From Symbiodinium natans (Eukaryota; Sar; Dinophyceae; Suessiales; Symbiodiniaceae), in NCBI GenBank assembly GCA_905221605.1, contig CAJNDS010000166.1, forward strand, positions 25,001 through 89,000: a stretch of DNA of 64,000 bases. The letters are read 5' to 3'. Below the pieces are notes generated by a model. That model was not told where the DNA came from. It was given only the letters and a program-made list of their open reading frames with translations, and ran no database searches. This document shows, in pieces, positions 1 through 10,449 of this stretch. The first letter of the stretch is position 1. Each line of letters begins with the position of its first letter. A program made the translations under genes and the position numbers.

Positions 1-480
1 AAACCCGGTTCTTCGAATTCCCCGAAGGCGCCCCTGAAGCCGGGCGCCCGGCGTAGGCGGCTCAGGGCTCTGCGACGGCCGCATCGTGGCGGAGCTGGTG
101 CCTAGTTAGGGTTTAGGGTTTAGGGTTTCGGGTTTAGGGTTTCGGGTTTGCTTTTGGGGGGGGGGGGGGGACTGGCGGGGTTTTAGGGTTTATAGGGTTT
201 ATGAGGTTGATAGGCTTTGTAGGGTTTGTGGGGTTTATGGGGTTTATAGGGTTTATGGGGTCTACAGGGTTTAGAGGGTTTGTAGGGTTTATAATGTTTA
301 TAGGGGTTCTAGGGTTTACATCGGGCTTGTAGGGCTGATGCTGCTGATCGGGTTGAGGGGGTTTAGGCCTACAACTATTGGGGTTACATGATTTAGGATA
401 GGGAACCATCGGCTTGGCAGCTTCACAGCACACTGCAGGGATGCAAAGTGAAGCCCCGTCCTGTCCCTGGCATCGAAGAA

Positions 481-556
481 AAGGGTTTAGGGTTTAGGGT
501 TTAGGATTCAGGGTTGGGGTTTTAGGATGAAACCCTAAACCCTAAACCCTAAACCG
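481..556. repeat. Telomeric repeats meeting in inverted orientation
   Basis: TTTAGGG units (481-510) change through degenerate TTCAGGG-like units into CCCTAAA units (533-556) within 80 bp. This is an inverted telomeric repeat with a short centre, not a simple array. Confidence 0.85.
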
Positions 557-1359
557 GGCTTACACCTCATAAAGGGGAGTCCCGAGAATGGCGTCGCAAG
601 CACTTGGGGGCGCCTCCGGTCTCCATCTGCTGCTTCCACAGCCTGGGCGCGAGCAACTGGAAGGCAATTGAGGGTTTCGACGCGGCTTGAGGCTTCAGCC
701 ACAAGTCCGCGTAGACGGCTGTGGGTCATCGTGCATGCTTTTTGGTTTTTTTTCGGGGAGGGGGGGAGGGTTTGGGGGGCGTCTCCTACGGCGGACACGA
801 AAGCACTGGTATTTACGGCTTTGTTGCCTCTTTGCAACACATAAGACGCAGTGTCACGAGCATTCTGGGCCGATGTGGGATGTGTCTGAAGACGCGTGGT
901 CACGAGCATTCGCAGGGTTGTTTGTTCTGCACACCCCGTAGTAGGTTTCCGAGGGTTTTTGGTCACTGTCGTTTGTGAAAGACCCAAACGCCGAGTCCCT
1001 TGTAAATGCCAACGTAAAGTGCCTCTATGCTCGCTCCACACATGCATCTAGCACACCACGGCCGTCTGCGCGCCGTGTACCAATACGGCTTGAGGTTTAC
1101 AGGGTTTTAAAGTCGATCCCCCTTAAGCGTTCCGAGAACACAGGATGCGCGTCTTGCCACTCTCACGCCACGAATACAGGAGCCAAATGAATTCCCAATG
1201 CTCTCCCCAGAAAAGTTCCATCGTTACCTTGCGAAACCCACCCCACCTGCCCGTTCGAATTCTAGTCCTCCTGCACCGCCCAGCGGGCTTGCCCGTTTGT
1301 GCACCCCTCCCCTCCCCCTTCCCCTCCCCCTCACCCTCCCCCTCCCCTCCCCCTCCCGC

Positions 1360-1390
<31 letters not shown>

Positions 1391-1696
1391 AAAAAACGGG
1401 GTCCCTAAACTCTATGGGGCCTCTGGGCTCTTGAGTTCAGGGAAGCCCTTGTGCATCCAAAGAGGCCGCATCTCTTCGGCGAAGGCTTCGTTCTGCGCGT
1501 GCGAAGCATGAAGTGACGGATGGTTTAGGGTTTAGGGTTTAGGGTTTGGGGGTCTGACGGTTTTAGGGAGTTTAGGCACAAGGGTTTAGGGTTTAGGGCT
1601 TAAGGTTTGGGGTTGTGCGGCCTGGGGACTGCTAGAGATTCTAGAGGGGCTCCAAACTCAAAGGATGCAGACGAATGATGAGGTCCGCTCCAAGAA

Positions 1697-1912
1697 GAAT
1701 TTGACTGACTGGTCTTTGGTAGGGAATGAGGGAATGAGGTACCCTATGTGATCCCTTAAAGGGCATATGGTCAGTTCTCTTCATTATGGTCCCTTTTTGT
1801 GTACCCTAAATATGAGGGGGGGCCTTATCATAGTGCCGTAAAAAGGGACCATAATGTAGAGAAATGACCATATATAGGGCCCGAATTCCTTCATTCCCTA
1901 CTAAGAACCAGG
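1697..1912. mobile_element. MITE-like element with long imperfect inverted repeat
   Basis: The left arm has GGTAGGGAATGAGGGAATGA, then CATATGGTCA and CATTATGGTCCCTTTTTG. The right arm mirrors these as AAAAAGGGACCATAATG, TGACCATATA and TTCCTTCATTCCCTAC. The arms are nearly the full half-length of the element and there is no coding capacity, which fits a miniature inverted-repeat transposable element. It is the only copy I see in the window. Confidence 0.7.
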
Positions 1913-2355
1913 GCGTTGAGTCTCCAAGGGCAATACGGATGGAGCCCCTCCCGGCTTCGGCACTCTGGGTTTCTTGCCACCCAACTAGCTGAACTGAACG
2001 TCCACATTGCAGGGTTATGGCTTGTAGTGGCCTAGGGTTTAGGTTTATAGGGCTTAGAGGGACTCTGAAGCTTAGCACAGCAACTATCAGCAACTTCTGC
2101 AACTGGCCCATAGCTCGCCCAAATATCCGAAGACTTCTGCCGTTGGTATCGGCTCATGCGTTTTGGGCTGTTACGCTCTGACCCATCCATGCCCCCCCCC
2201 CCCGCCTCACCTCACACCCCCGCGCACCGTGGGAAACTCTCCAATGTCCCCTGAAAAACATACCCTAAACCCTAAACCCATTCTGAGAACCCCCCCCCCC
2301 CCCTTTAACTACGCTAAGCCCTAAACCCAAAAGCCATTCTGAGAAACCCCCCCTG

Positions 2356-2436
2356 TCACAATGTGGTGCGGCTCGCCTCCTCCTTCTTCTTGCGCAGCTT
2401 CTGGTCGTCCTCCGGGGGGCCCCGGATTGTCCCTGA
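2356..2436 (-). CDS. Possible C-terminal exon of an unknown gene
   Basis: Read on the minus strand, one frame gives a highly charged tail (EDDQKLRKKKEEASRTTL) ending at a TGA at 2,358-2,356. The island has CCCTAAA repeats on its left and TTTAGGG on its right, the arrangement seen around confirmed exons. A neighbouring island at about 2,815-2,890 could be an upstream exon of the same gene. There is no recognised domain, so this is a guess from composition and context. It could be intergenic. Confidence 0.25.
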   Translation of the reverse strand, partial: SGTIRGPPEDDQKLRKKKEEASRTTL

Positions 2437-3309
2437 GAACCTCAACCTCAGCCTTGGCCTCCCTGTGTTCTCTTCGGTTTAGGGTTTATAGGATTTAGGG
2501 TTTATAGGGTTTCGGGTTTAGGGTTTCGGGTTCAGGGTTCAGAGTTGCGGGTTCTTCTAGGATTTAAGGGCCCGAAAGTACAGAAAATTGGGGCCCGCAG
2601 AGATTCACAACAAGGTATTCCAGATCAGCCCCCATGTTGATCCATTAAACTCTTCTACATCCTCTCTGGGTGTCCTTGGAAGCCCCCCCCGCCGCCCCCC
2701 CCCACACCCCGCACCGCATCGGCAAACTTGAGTGAAAAGGCTCTTGGAATTTCTGTTCGGATTCCTCAACCCTAACACCCTAAAACCCTAAACCTTAACC
2801 TCCTTAAACCCTACACGCGCTAGCGCGGGCCTCGGATGGAAGAAGCGTGGCGCCCGTCAAAGCATCCTGAGCCAAAGCGGGGTGTTCACGATGTTAGGGA
2901 TATCTTCTTGGGGCCTTAATCATGTTAAGGGTCTATAGGGTTTAGGGTTTAGAGTTTAGGGTTTAGGGTTTGAACAGGGTTCTGGGGTTATTATGGCATA
3001 TTTATCTAGGGAAGACCCCTCGATTACCTTCTTGGGGCTCTTATTATAAGGGGATCCCACTCTTTGGGGCTCTATGTTAGGGCCTTAACGCAAACCCCCA
3101 AGTGTTTCTGTCATCGCCCGGGCCATGTCGACAGTGGGTGCGCGCAGCTCGTGTTACGATGGTCTCCTTTACCCTAAACTAACCCTAAACCCTAAACCTT
3201 TTTTTGGGCACGGACTGAGGAAGCTGCCGGCAACCTGAAACCCGTAACCCTAAACCCTAAACCCGCCGAAGAGCGGCAAACGCCCCACAAAGGGGCCTTT
3301 CGTTGGGCA

Positions 3310-3352
3310 TAACCCTAAACCCTAAACCCTAAACCCTAAACCCTAAACCCTA
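3310..3352. repeat. Interstitial telomeric array (CCCTAAA)6
   Basis: Six perfect CCCTAAA units. Confidence 0.9.
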
Positions 3353-5375
3353 ATATATCTCTGCGAGACGGATGAGAACGCAGGAGACGCAGGAGCATCT
3401 TGAAAACCTCCTGTTGGGTGATGAAGCTCAAGCGTTTTTGGCACTTTCCTCTGTTAGATTCCTAATCATGAGGATAGTAATCATAGCAATAGCGACTATA
3501 AAGGTTGCTCATGCCAATACGAATCACGCACAAAAACATCCTCATAGCACCAACTAGTACCACTAACCACCGCTCACAATAAGAACTGTACCGGCGTAGA
3601 CCCCAAATAGTGAGAGATTCCATGGGGTCCCGAAGAGCATGTCAAGCTCTCCAGGCACGAGAAACACGATGCCGGGGAGCTTCGAAGAACGACTTTGACG
3701 CCACTGGAGCTCCAGACGTCCTCTGCCGTACCCTTGTGCTGCTAGTACCAAAGTCGGCTTTCGAGCCTCCAGCCACCAGGGCTCCGGATGTCCTCCAAGA
3801 CCCCAAAAAACCACGACACTTTCGCATGTCGTGAACCCAGATGTCAAGAGTCAACGACACTTAACTACTAGGGTAGCGACGTCGATGCGCAGGGCGCCTA
3901 GGGCGATTCCCAACATCGCGACTTGCAAATCGCCTTCGTCTGGCCGCACGCAGCAGACCCATGCAACGGCCCAAAACCACGTTTTCAACGAGCGATGCAA
4001 GCCTGAAAAATTCTGCGGGACATAGGCCGAAAGCACGATTTCCACATGCACGAAGCCAAAAGCATGTAATTTCAGATATTTCAAGGAGACAGCCGGGCCG
4101 AAGCCCGCGCTGTAAAAACAAGAAACTACTTTCGCCCAGATTGCAACCACCACCGCTCAAGGAATGGGGCGCCGTATGGCGCCGTGGGCGCCCCTGGGTT
4201 GGCACACTGTTTGGGCTGTTTGGGGTATGACGACTATCTAAAACCTAAAAGCCGACTCTGCTGCTGGGACTCTCCGACATCTTCCGCGCCGCCCGGCACC
4301 TGCCATGACTGCGCTTCGTTGCTCCACTTTAGTGCTACCGTTCGAGGACTGTGTCTGCATTCGGCGCGACAGCATACAGTGAAAACTGCTTCTGCTGCAG
4401 CCCTTCAACAGAAACTGCCCAGAGTGTCTCGTAGCGACCCACTGTGAAGAGGACTCTAAAGTTCTTGACAACTTCAATTACCTGATATATATATATATAT
4501 GTATATATACCTGCTACGGCCCTGCTACGCATCGTGCTTGACTAGTACGCACTGAGGTCTAACGCAGGGAGCGTGTGACTACAAAAGCCTGCCATGAGAA
4601 AACAACGCAAAGGCAAAGATCTGGACGGCCCAACTATCCCACAGCACTTTGCCCTGCCCGCACGCCTTTGATGCGTAGGCGGCCATTTCCTTGCCCTCAG
4701 TTGATGTCGGAGTTTCGGGTCTGAGTTCTCAGGGTTGAAGCTGTAGTTTTGGGGGGAGATGTTTTTCGTAGGCCAGAGAGCAGCATGATGGAGAAAAAAT
4801 CGAAGTCCCCGGCAATTCTGGTACGGCTACACCTTTGCACAGGCTTGTGGAACCCCACGCCCTGACACACACCCTGAAACCCTAAATCACTATTCCACAT
4901 CCGAAGCCATAGGTTGAACCCTGAAACCCTAAAACCCTAAATCGCAATTCCGGATCCTCAGCCACAGGTTGAACCCACCCTGAGGTGGCCACCAGCCGGT
5001 CGTTCTTGTCATTCCTTAGGTACCGAACAACCAAAGTAACTCAGTAGGAGCCTTGTTGTGCTCGTATGGCCAAAAGGGTTTAGGGCTTAGGGTTTTCCAT
5101 GGTTTACCCTTCATACACTCGCAATAAGCATCAAGGAGCCCTAAAACTTCCTGGCGCCGTACCTCACCTTGGGGGGGGGGGTTGGGGGGGGCCTTCAAAG
5201 CGCATCGTACGATGTCCAAGAGCAGGGGTGGCTACATGTATATCAGCTAACTTCAGCTAACTGCAGGCGGATTAGAAAGAAGGCAAAAGTGTCCAAGGAA
5301 GGACAGCACCGCGTCTAAGAAATACAGGGGCTTCGAAGCCGTGCCTCGAAAACCAGCCGTGTCCACCTCCTACCA

Positions 5376-5480
5376 TTCCCTAAGCCCTAAGCCCTAAGCC
5401 CTAAACCCTAAGCCCTAAGCCCTAAGCCCTAAGCCCTAAACCCTAAACCCTGAACCCTGAACCCTGAACCCTAAACCCAT
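5376..5480. repeat. Interstitial telomeric array with CCCTAAG and CCCTGAA variants
   Basis: About fourteen 7-bp units. Runs of CCCTAAG are followed by CCCTAAA and then CCCTGAA. Variants are clustered rather than random, suggesting local amplification of mutated units. Confidence 0.85.
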
Positions 5481-5582
5481 CCTAAGCCCTAAACCCTTGA
5501 GGGGCAGACCCAAGCCCTGGCTGCTGAGGCCCGCACAGCAAGTCTGTCACAAGCGCAGGGAGTGGAAACGCACCGACGCATG

Positions 5583-5750
5583 AGGGGGGGTTCCCGAAGT
5601 TAGGGGCAGTTCAGGGTTTAGGGTTCAGAGTTTAGGGTAGTAGGGGGTACCTTCTTGGGGTCCTTTTCATAAGGTAATCCTACTATTTGGCGGCGGTCTA
5701 TATTACTCGGCGCTAGATTAGGGTCCCGTATTTTCTTAAACCCCAACATG
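5583..5750. mobile_element. Family A inverted-repeat element, interrupted by telomeric repeat
   Basis: The ends are GGGGGGTTCCCGAAGTTAGG and TATTTTCTTAAACCCC, the inverted termini of a family with about a dozen copies here (consensus start GGGGGTTTCCGAAAATAGGGG, end TTTTCGTAAACTCCC). The core reads GGTACCTTCTTGGGGTCC, then AATCCTACTATTTGG. A short TTTAGGG block sits just inside the left terminus. Confidence 0.65.
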
Positions 5751-6124
5751 CTCGAAGGCACCGTAGCAATCTGTTTCGGGCGTTGCGGGGGTGGTTTAGG
5801 GTTTAGGGCTTTTGCTTTCCCTCCTGCACAGCAGGGGCGAGGGTTTAGGGTTTAGGGTTTGGGGTTTATATAGGGTTTAGCTAACTTTAATTAGGGTTTA
5901 GGGTTTAGGGATGTTTAGTGCATTGGGTATTAGGGCGTCAAGAGATGTCAGGAGAACCTCAGCCGCCAAGGAGCGGGACGAGCGTCGAAGTGCCCTGCAG
6001 CGAAATTTCCAAGGCCTCTGGGCACGGATCGCTGTGAGGTGTTCAGGGCGTCGAGTGCAGCTGAATATGTAAACGTGTAGTAGAGAGAGAGAGAGAGAGA
6101 TAACATGCACAACATTTTTCTGTG

Positions 6125-6163
6125 CATATATATATATCTATCTATCTATCTATCTATCTATCA
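6125..6163. repeat. (ATCT)n microsatellite
   Basis: A short TA run is followed by about eight ATCT units. A GA run lies nearby at about 6,083-6,100. The region lies downstream of the SNM1-like gene. Confidence 0.85.
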
Positions 6164-6651
6164 ATCATGTAGAACATGCACAAAAAAGCAAAACGTAGAA
6201 GGCAATCAGACAATATGTGGGAACATGTATGGATACATTATTATAGAGGGTGCAGCAGAGCGTCTCAGCGCCCATGCTGTTACACGTTCACACTCGCACA
6301 GGCCAGACGAGGCATAGTGCCACGTCAGCATGCTACTTCAGTTACAGCTCCAGCTGAGCAACTCGTTCACTAGCCTTGGGGGCATTTGTTTTTGCTGGCC
6401 CCAGCTGCTGATCTGGACATACGCTGTGTGGTGCACAGGCATGTCACGTGGCCACCCAAGCTACTTGCCCTGCACCACTGAAAATCTGCAGAGGCTCTTG
6501 CAGCTATCTGCCCCAAGGTGACACAGAGAGGAACCATATGTCAATGCCATCAATGACTATGACTATAACGTACTAAGAGTTGCGAAAAGTGGCATCTCAC
6601 TTCTAAACACACTCGGGCCTCCTCTCTTCTGAATCATGTTTCGCTGAAAGT

Positions 6652-9414
6652 TCACTCCTGCTCCCGCCGTTGGATCCATCGATGAGTCTCTGGATACAAG
6701 GCGGCCAAGCTCACCTCGCGGTGCTCGGCGGAGTACGCGGCCAGGTTCAGGGGTGCATTGGCCTGGGCGGCCTCGGAAGACTCGCTTGCGAGCCAAGGGC
6801 TTCGGCACATCGGGCAGCTGTTCTGCTTGCTTGCAGCCGCCCAGCGCTGGCGACAGTCGGTGTGCAAGTTGTGGCCGCAGGTGCGGCAAAAGTCAGCGGC
6901 CTCTTCCGTCTCGATCTGCTCGAAGCAGATGGGGCAGTCAGCTGGGAGAGGCTGCCTCACCACAGCATCCTGCGAGCCCTGCGCCTCCCGATAGCCTCGC
7001 ATGACTGTAGCATCCGCCTGCACGCCGGCTGCACGGAACTCCTCACCCCGTAGCTTCTGAATGATCGGCGCCAGCTCTGAAGGCGTGAGCCCCGTCTGCC
7101 AAACTCGGTGGTCATCCCTCTCAAGCTTAAGGACCCGAAGGGTGACGAAAAGGAGGTGCTTGCAAACACCTCCGCCCTTTGCAAAGTCCAGGCAGGTGCA
7201 GGAGTTCCCTTCGGGAAGCAGCTCAACGTGATACACGTTCCCCGTGCTTCCAAGAACATCAAGCTTCTCGCCAGAGCCCCCAGAGCCCGACCGGGCCCGG
7301 GCCAGGAAGTAGAGCCGATGCCCAAAAGCCCGGTCGATGCGCTCCTGCACACGCGCGCTGGGCTTGGCAACGAATCGCGCCGGCCGCTTCTCCGTCGGCA
7401 GCTTGGGATCGGCATTGGATGTGGAGGTAGCGCCTTTGGCGCCGGTCTCAACCTTGCGCCGCTTCGCGGCGCTGGCCGGGGCTCGTTTTCGGGGCGCGGG
7501 CTTGGGCTTCTCCTTGGGTCTTACACCCAAGTGCTTCAGCACGGGAGCCTCGAGCTCTTTGCCACCCTTGCCCTTGCCCTTGCCCTTCCCTCCTTTGCCC
7601 TTCGATGCCTTCGTTCCCTTCGCTTTGGCCACTTTGCACATTTTGCCCTTCGTGGTTTCGGTCTCCTTGGGTTTCCCATGCTCGAAAAATCGAAGCAGCC
7701 GTCTCTGCTGCTCCACGTCCACGCATCGCAGGTCATCCGCGTCTGACTCGGGTGCCACATCTCCCATCACCTCCTCCTTCACCTCCTCTTGCGAGTCCGA
7801 GAGGTCCACAACCAGATCGCCCCAAGCACCCTCGGAACCCATCGCCGGCCACTCCTTAGGCTCTAGAGGTGAGCTACCTTCCGTCTGCACTCGGGGTGGA
7901 GATGTGGAGGAGGAGCTGCCTGGTGCTGTGGTGGAATCTTCGGAGTCCAGGTCCACAGGAATCCCGGGAGTGCGCTTGCCTGAAAGCGCAATCCCCCAGA
8001 CAGGCCTGGCTGCCTTGCTTCCCTCGTCCTCATGTTTCTCTTCGGGGTCGTCCGCAGGCTGCGAATCTCCCGCACTCCTGGACAGTGACAAGGCATCCAC
8101 GAAGGAATTGCTTCGCGTGGCTGTATCTTCTGTGCCTGTTGCCATGGAAGATGAGCTTCCGCTGCTTCCGAAGAGGTAGTGGTCCATGCGTTCAGGATCA
8201 CCTTTGAGGTCCAAGACATCAAGGAAAGGAGCCATCATCCGCTCCTTGCTTTCGCGGGTCTCAGAATTCACAGTGGGGATCAGGCGCCCGGGCTTGATGC
8301 TCTTGACAAAGGACTGCAGCTCGGAGAAAGACGAGTGCTCGCTGTAGGGCACGCTGTACACCCTCGTCCGCCCTTCATTCTCAATCCAGGCGCGGCACCC
8401 GGCGCTCCCCTTCGCCATCGCTTTGGGGGACCATGCCCAACCGGTTGGGCTGAATGCCACGACGGACTCGAAGTGCCCCTTTGTGGAATCCAGGTAGTGC
8501 TTCAAGACATCATGAGCCAAGCCCCCGAGAGCAGACATCCAAACACAGCAGCCTTCCTTGTCGATGCTCCACAGCGGCCGGCCATTTGTCAAGGACACCT
8601 CGCCCCAACCCGCAAGCTGGATCACCTTCCAACGCCGCTGCTCCACGAAGACAGAGGATGAGGCAGCCTCGGCGACGGCTTGGGCGGCTCGTTCCTTCCC
8701 GATCTGATAGCAGCCAACCACGAAGAGGGTCTTCGGCTCGCGCTGGAGTTCGAGAGACGTCAACTCTGAGAGCCAGGTGCAAGCTTGCTGCTGGGCTGGG
8801 AAGGTCCAGCGGCGGGCGCAGTATGTGGTGTCTAGAAAAAGCTCTGCGACGGTTCGGCCTGCGAGCCACTCCAAGGTGTCGTTGCGTATCTGCGTGGAGG
8901 CACGGCAGTCGCCTGTATGGAGCACTACGTTCCGGGCGGAATCAGCGCTCGAGCTCCCAGAGACCTGGTCCTCCTCAAAAACTGCCATGGCACTGCCGGG
9001 GCAATGTCCTGCATCCAAGAAAGTCAGCCACACGCCTTGGACCTGCAGCGTCTGCCGCAGCTTCAGGGCGACGACCCGCGAGGCGTCCACGCCCATCACT
9101 TCAGTGATCAAGGCCGCCGTCACATCTGTACAATAAATTGTTCCGCTATCGAACTTCCGAGTCAGCCCCACAGTGTGATCACTGTGAAAGTGGGTCAGCA
9201 CGTAGTGTTGCACATCCTTGCCTTAGTAGCCCAGTAATCATATTATCATAAGGGCACCCTTTTTGGGTTGGTTATTTTTTAGGGAAACCAGAACCCAAAA
9301 AAAAGGCAAAGGGTACCATTGGGCTACCAAGTTGCGCTGAAACAAAAAGCCGTCCACAAGAAACTCTGTCGATCCGACTCGCACCAATTTGGCTTCTTCT
9401 GTCTTGGCGGCCAT
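6652..9414 (-). CDS. SNM1/PSO2-family beta-CASP nuclease with PIP box, SWIM and RING domains
   Basis: DNA-repair nuclease of the metallo-beta-lactamase/beta-CASP family, which processes DNA ends and interstrand crosslinks. There are two exons: 9,328-9,414 (ATG at 9,414; an in-frame upstream start at 9,498 is possible) and 6,652-9,216, giving about 883 aa. Exon 1 gives VGSTEFLVDGF, the family strand before the active site. Exon 2 gives HFHSDH (about 38-43), GHCPGS (about 99-104), HTGD (about 129-132), DTTYC (about 158) and the beta-CASP SVPYSEHSSF (about 317-326). A long acidic/basic linker follows, with a PIP-box-like QRRLLRFF (about 533-540), GK-rich repeats and a basic NLS-like PRKRAP...KRRK. 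A SWIM motif (CTC-X9-CKH, about 702-716) and a RING finger (CPIC...CGH..H..C...CPMC, about 790-833) close the protein. Catalytic residues look intact. SNM1 proteins I know lack the SWIM-RING tail. Confidence 0.93.
9217..9330. mobile_element. Introner-like family D element forming the SNM1 intron
   Basis: The only intron of the SNM1-like gene is 9,217-9,327 (sense GTAGCC...GGCAAG). It is almost exactly an element with inverted ends CTTAGTAGCCCAGT and ATTGGGCTACCAAG. Splicing here restores phase 0 and the family spacing: 20 residues from VDGF to the end of HSDH, as in human SNM1A. Related copies lie at 33,959-34,060 and 53,597-53,680, with the same internal GGGAAACC, AACCC-A-run and GGGTACCA blocks. 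The donor GT lies inside the terminal repeat, so the element carries part of its own splice signals. Confidence 0.8.
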
Positions 9415-9732
9415 GGCCCGACATGTCAATGCGTGGTCATGAAAGCATTGACCTACCAACGGCCCAAACAAAGTACTGTAATCATGAAGTATGGACACTG
9501 ATTAATGTCTCTTTCGTCTCCAAATTCCGCCAGCTGCACATGTTTCGCCACATGTGACGACTTGAGCGGTCAAACATTCTGAGGCACGCACCTCTACCCG
9601 GTCTCAGCTACGCGGTCTGCTACGGCAGGTGCACGTGAGAAAGAACATGCACGAGCTGACCTTGACAGCTAGACCAGCCAGAACGTGTGATTGCAGAGAC
9701 TGCGGAAGGATCCCTCAGGAGCCATTAAAGAC

Positions 9733-9875
9733 TAAACCCTAAACCCTAAACCCTAAACCCGAAACCCGAAACCCGAAACCCTAAATCCTAAATCCTAAAC
9801 CCTAAACCCTAAACCCTAAACCCTAAACCCTAAACCCTAGCCCTAAACCCCAAACCCTAAACCCGAAACCCTAAG
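9733..9875. repeat. Interstitial telomeric array (CCCTAAA/CCCGAAA)
   Basis: About twenty 7-bp units. CCCTAAA is mixed with short runs of CCCGAAA and CCTAAAT variants. Confidence 0.9.
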
Positions 9876-9974
9876 CCAACGTGAAATGCACGCCTCCGCT
9901 AGGCCGGTAGTCCTGGCCGGGCTGAGTTTTCAGGGCTCAGGGAGAACCACTTAAAACATCAGAACATGATCGGG

Positions 9975-10122
9975 ATTACTGTTTACGGTATCTGTTGCTA
10001 TGTTTGTTGTTATGATTCTTAGGGGTTACTGTTTGCGATATATGTTGCTATGTTTGTTGTTCTGATTCTTAGTGATTACTGTTTACGATATTTGTTGCTG
10101 CGTTTGTTGTTATGATTCTGAG
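9975..10122. repeat. Three tandem copies of a unit of about 52 bp
   Basis: A unit beginning TTACTGTTT, then ATATnTGTTGCTATGTTTG and TTGTTATGATTCTTAG, occurs three times in a row with a few substitutions. It is unrelated to the telomeric repeats around it. Confidence 0.85.
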
Positions 10123-10298
10123 TGCCACAGTGCCATTCTCACTCTGGATACTATGAGCACTGGCTGGCATGACGATATACCCCTGTTTCCCATCCCTCGC
10201 TGTCGCCCACTAGGCGACATCGGAGCACTATGTGTTCCTTGTGGGTTCCTCCGACGGTACAGCTGCGTTGTTACCCTTTGAATACTGGGTGCCGGGCG

Positions 10299-10444
10299 CC
10301 TAAACCCTAAACCCTAAACCCTAAACCCTAAACCCTAAACCCTAAACCCTAAACCCTAAACCCTAAACCCTAAACCTTTTCAACCCTAAACCCTAAACCC
10401 TAAACCCTAAACCCTAAACCCTAAACCCTAAACCCTAAACCCTA
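10299..10444. repeat. Interstitial telomeric array (CCCTAAA), about 20 units
   Basis: Near-perfect CCCTAAA units with a single interruption (CTTTTCAA) at about 10,376-10,382. One of the longest arrays in the window. Confidence 0.95.
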
Positions 10445-10449
10445 CAACA

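Larger units (their letters stand above)
1..6640. other. Left flank: no recognisable gene, repeats and weak exon candidates
   Basis: I recognise no protein family here. The region is a mosaic of TTTAGGG/CCCTAAA blocks, short inverted-repeat elements, homopolymer C/G tracts (a C tract running into an A tract at about 1,353-1,396) and unique GC-rich islands of 60-130 bp. Several islands look like minus-strand exons because they lie between CCCTAAA on the left and TTTAGGG on the right, as confirmed exons elsewhere do: about 2,356-2,436, 2,815-2,890 and 5,500-5,590. Islands at 1-105 and 560-720 are also unique but give no clear frame. The long open frames here, such as the proline/asparagine-rich one at 134-433, are translations of telomeric repeats. 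Confidence 0.5.

Noticed and set aside
134-433. Minus-strand 99-aa open frame rich in Asn-Pro and Pro runs
   Set aside because: It is the translation of degenerate telomeric repeats and a G tract, not a protein.
7108-8179. Long plus-strand frames of 212 and 280 aa
   Set aside because: They lie antisense to the SNM1-like coding exon, in GC-rich DNA that leaves shadow frames open. They have no domain.
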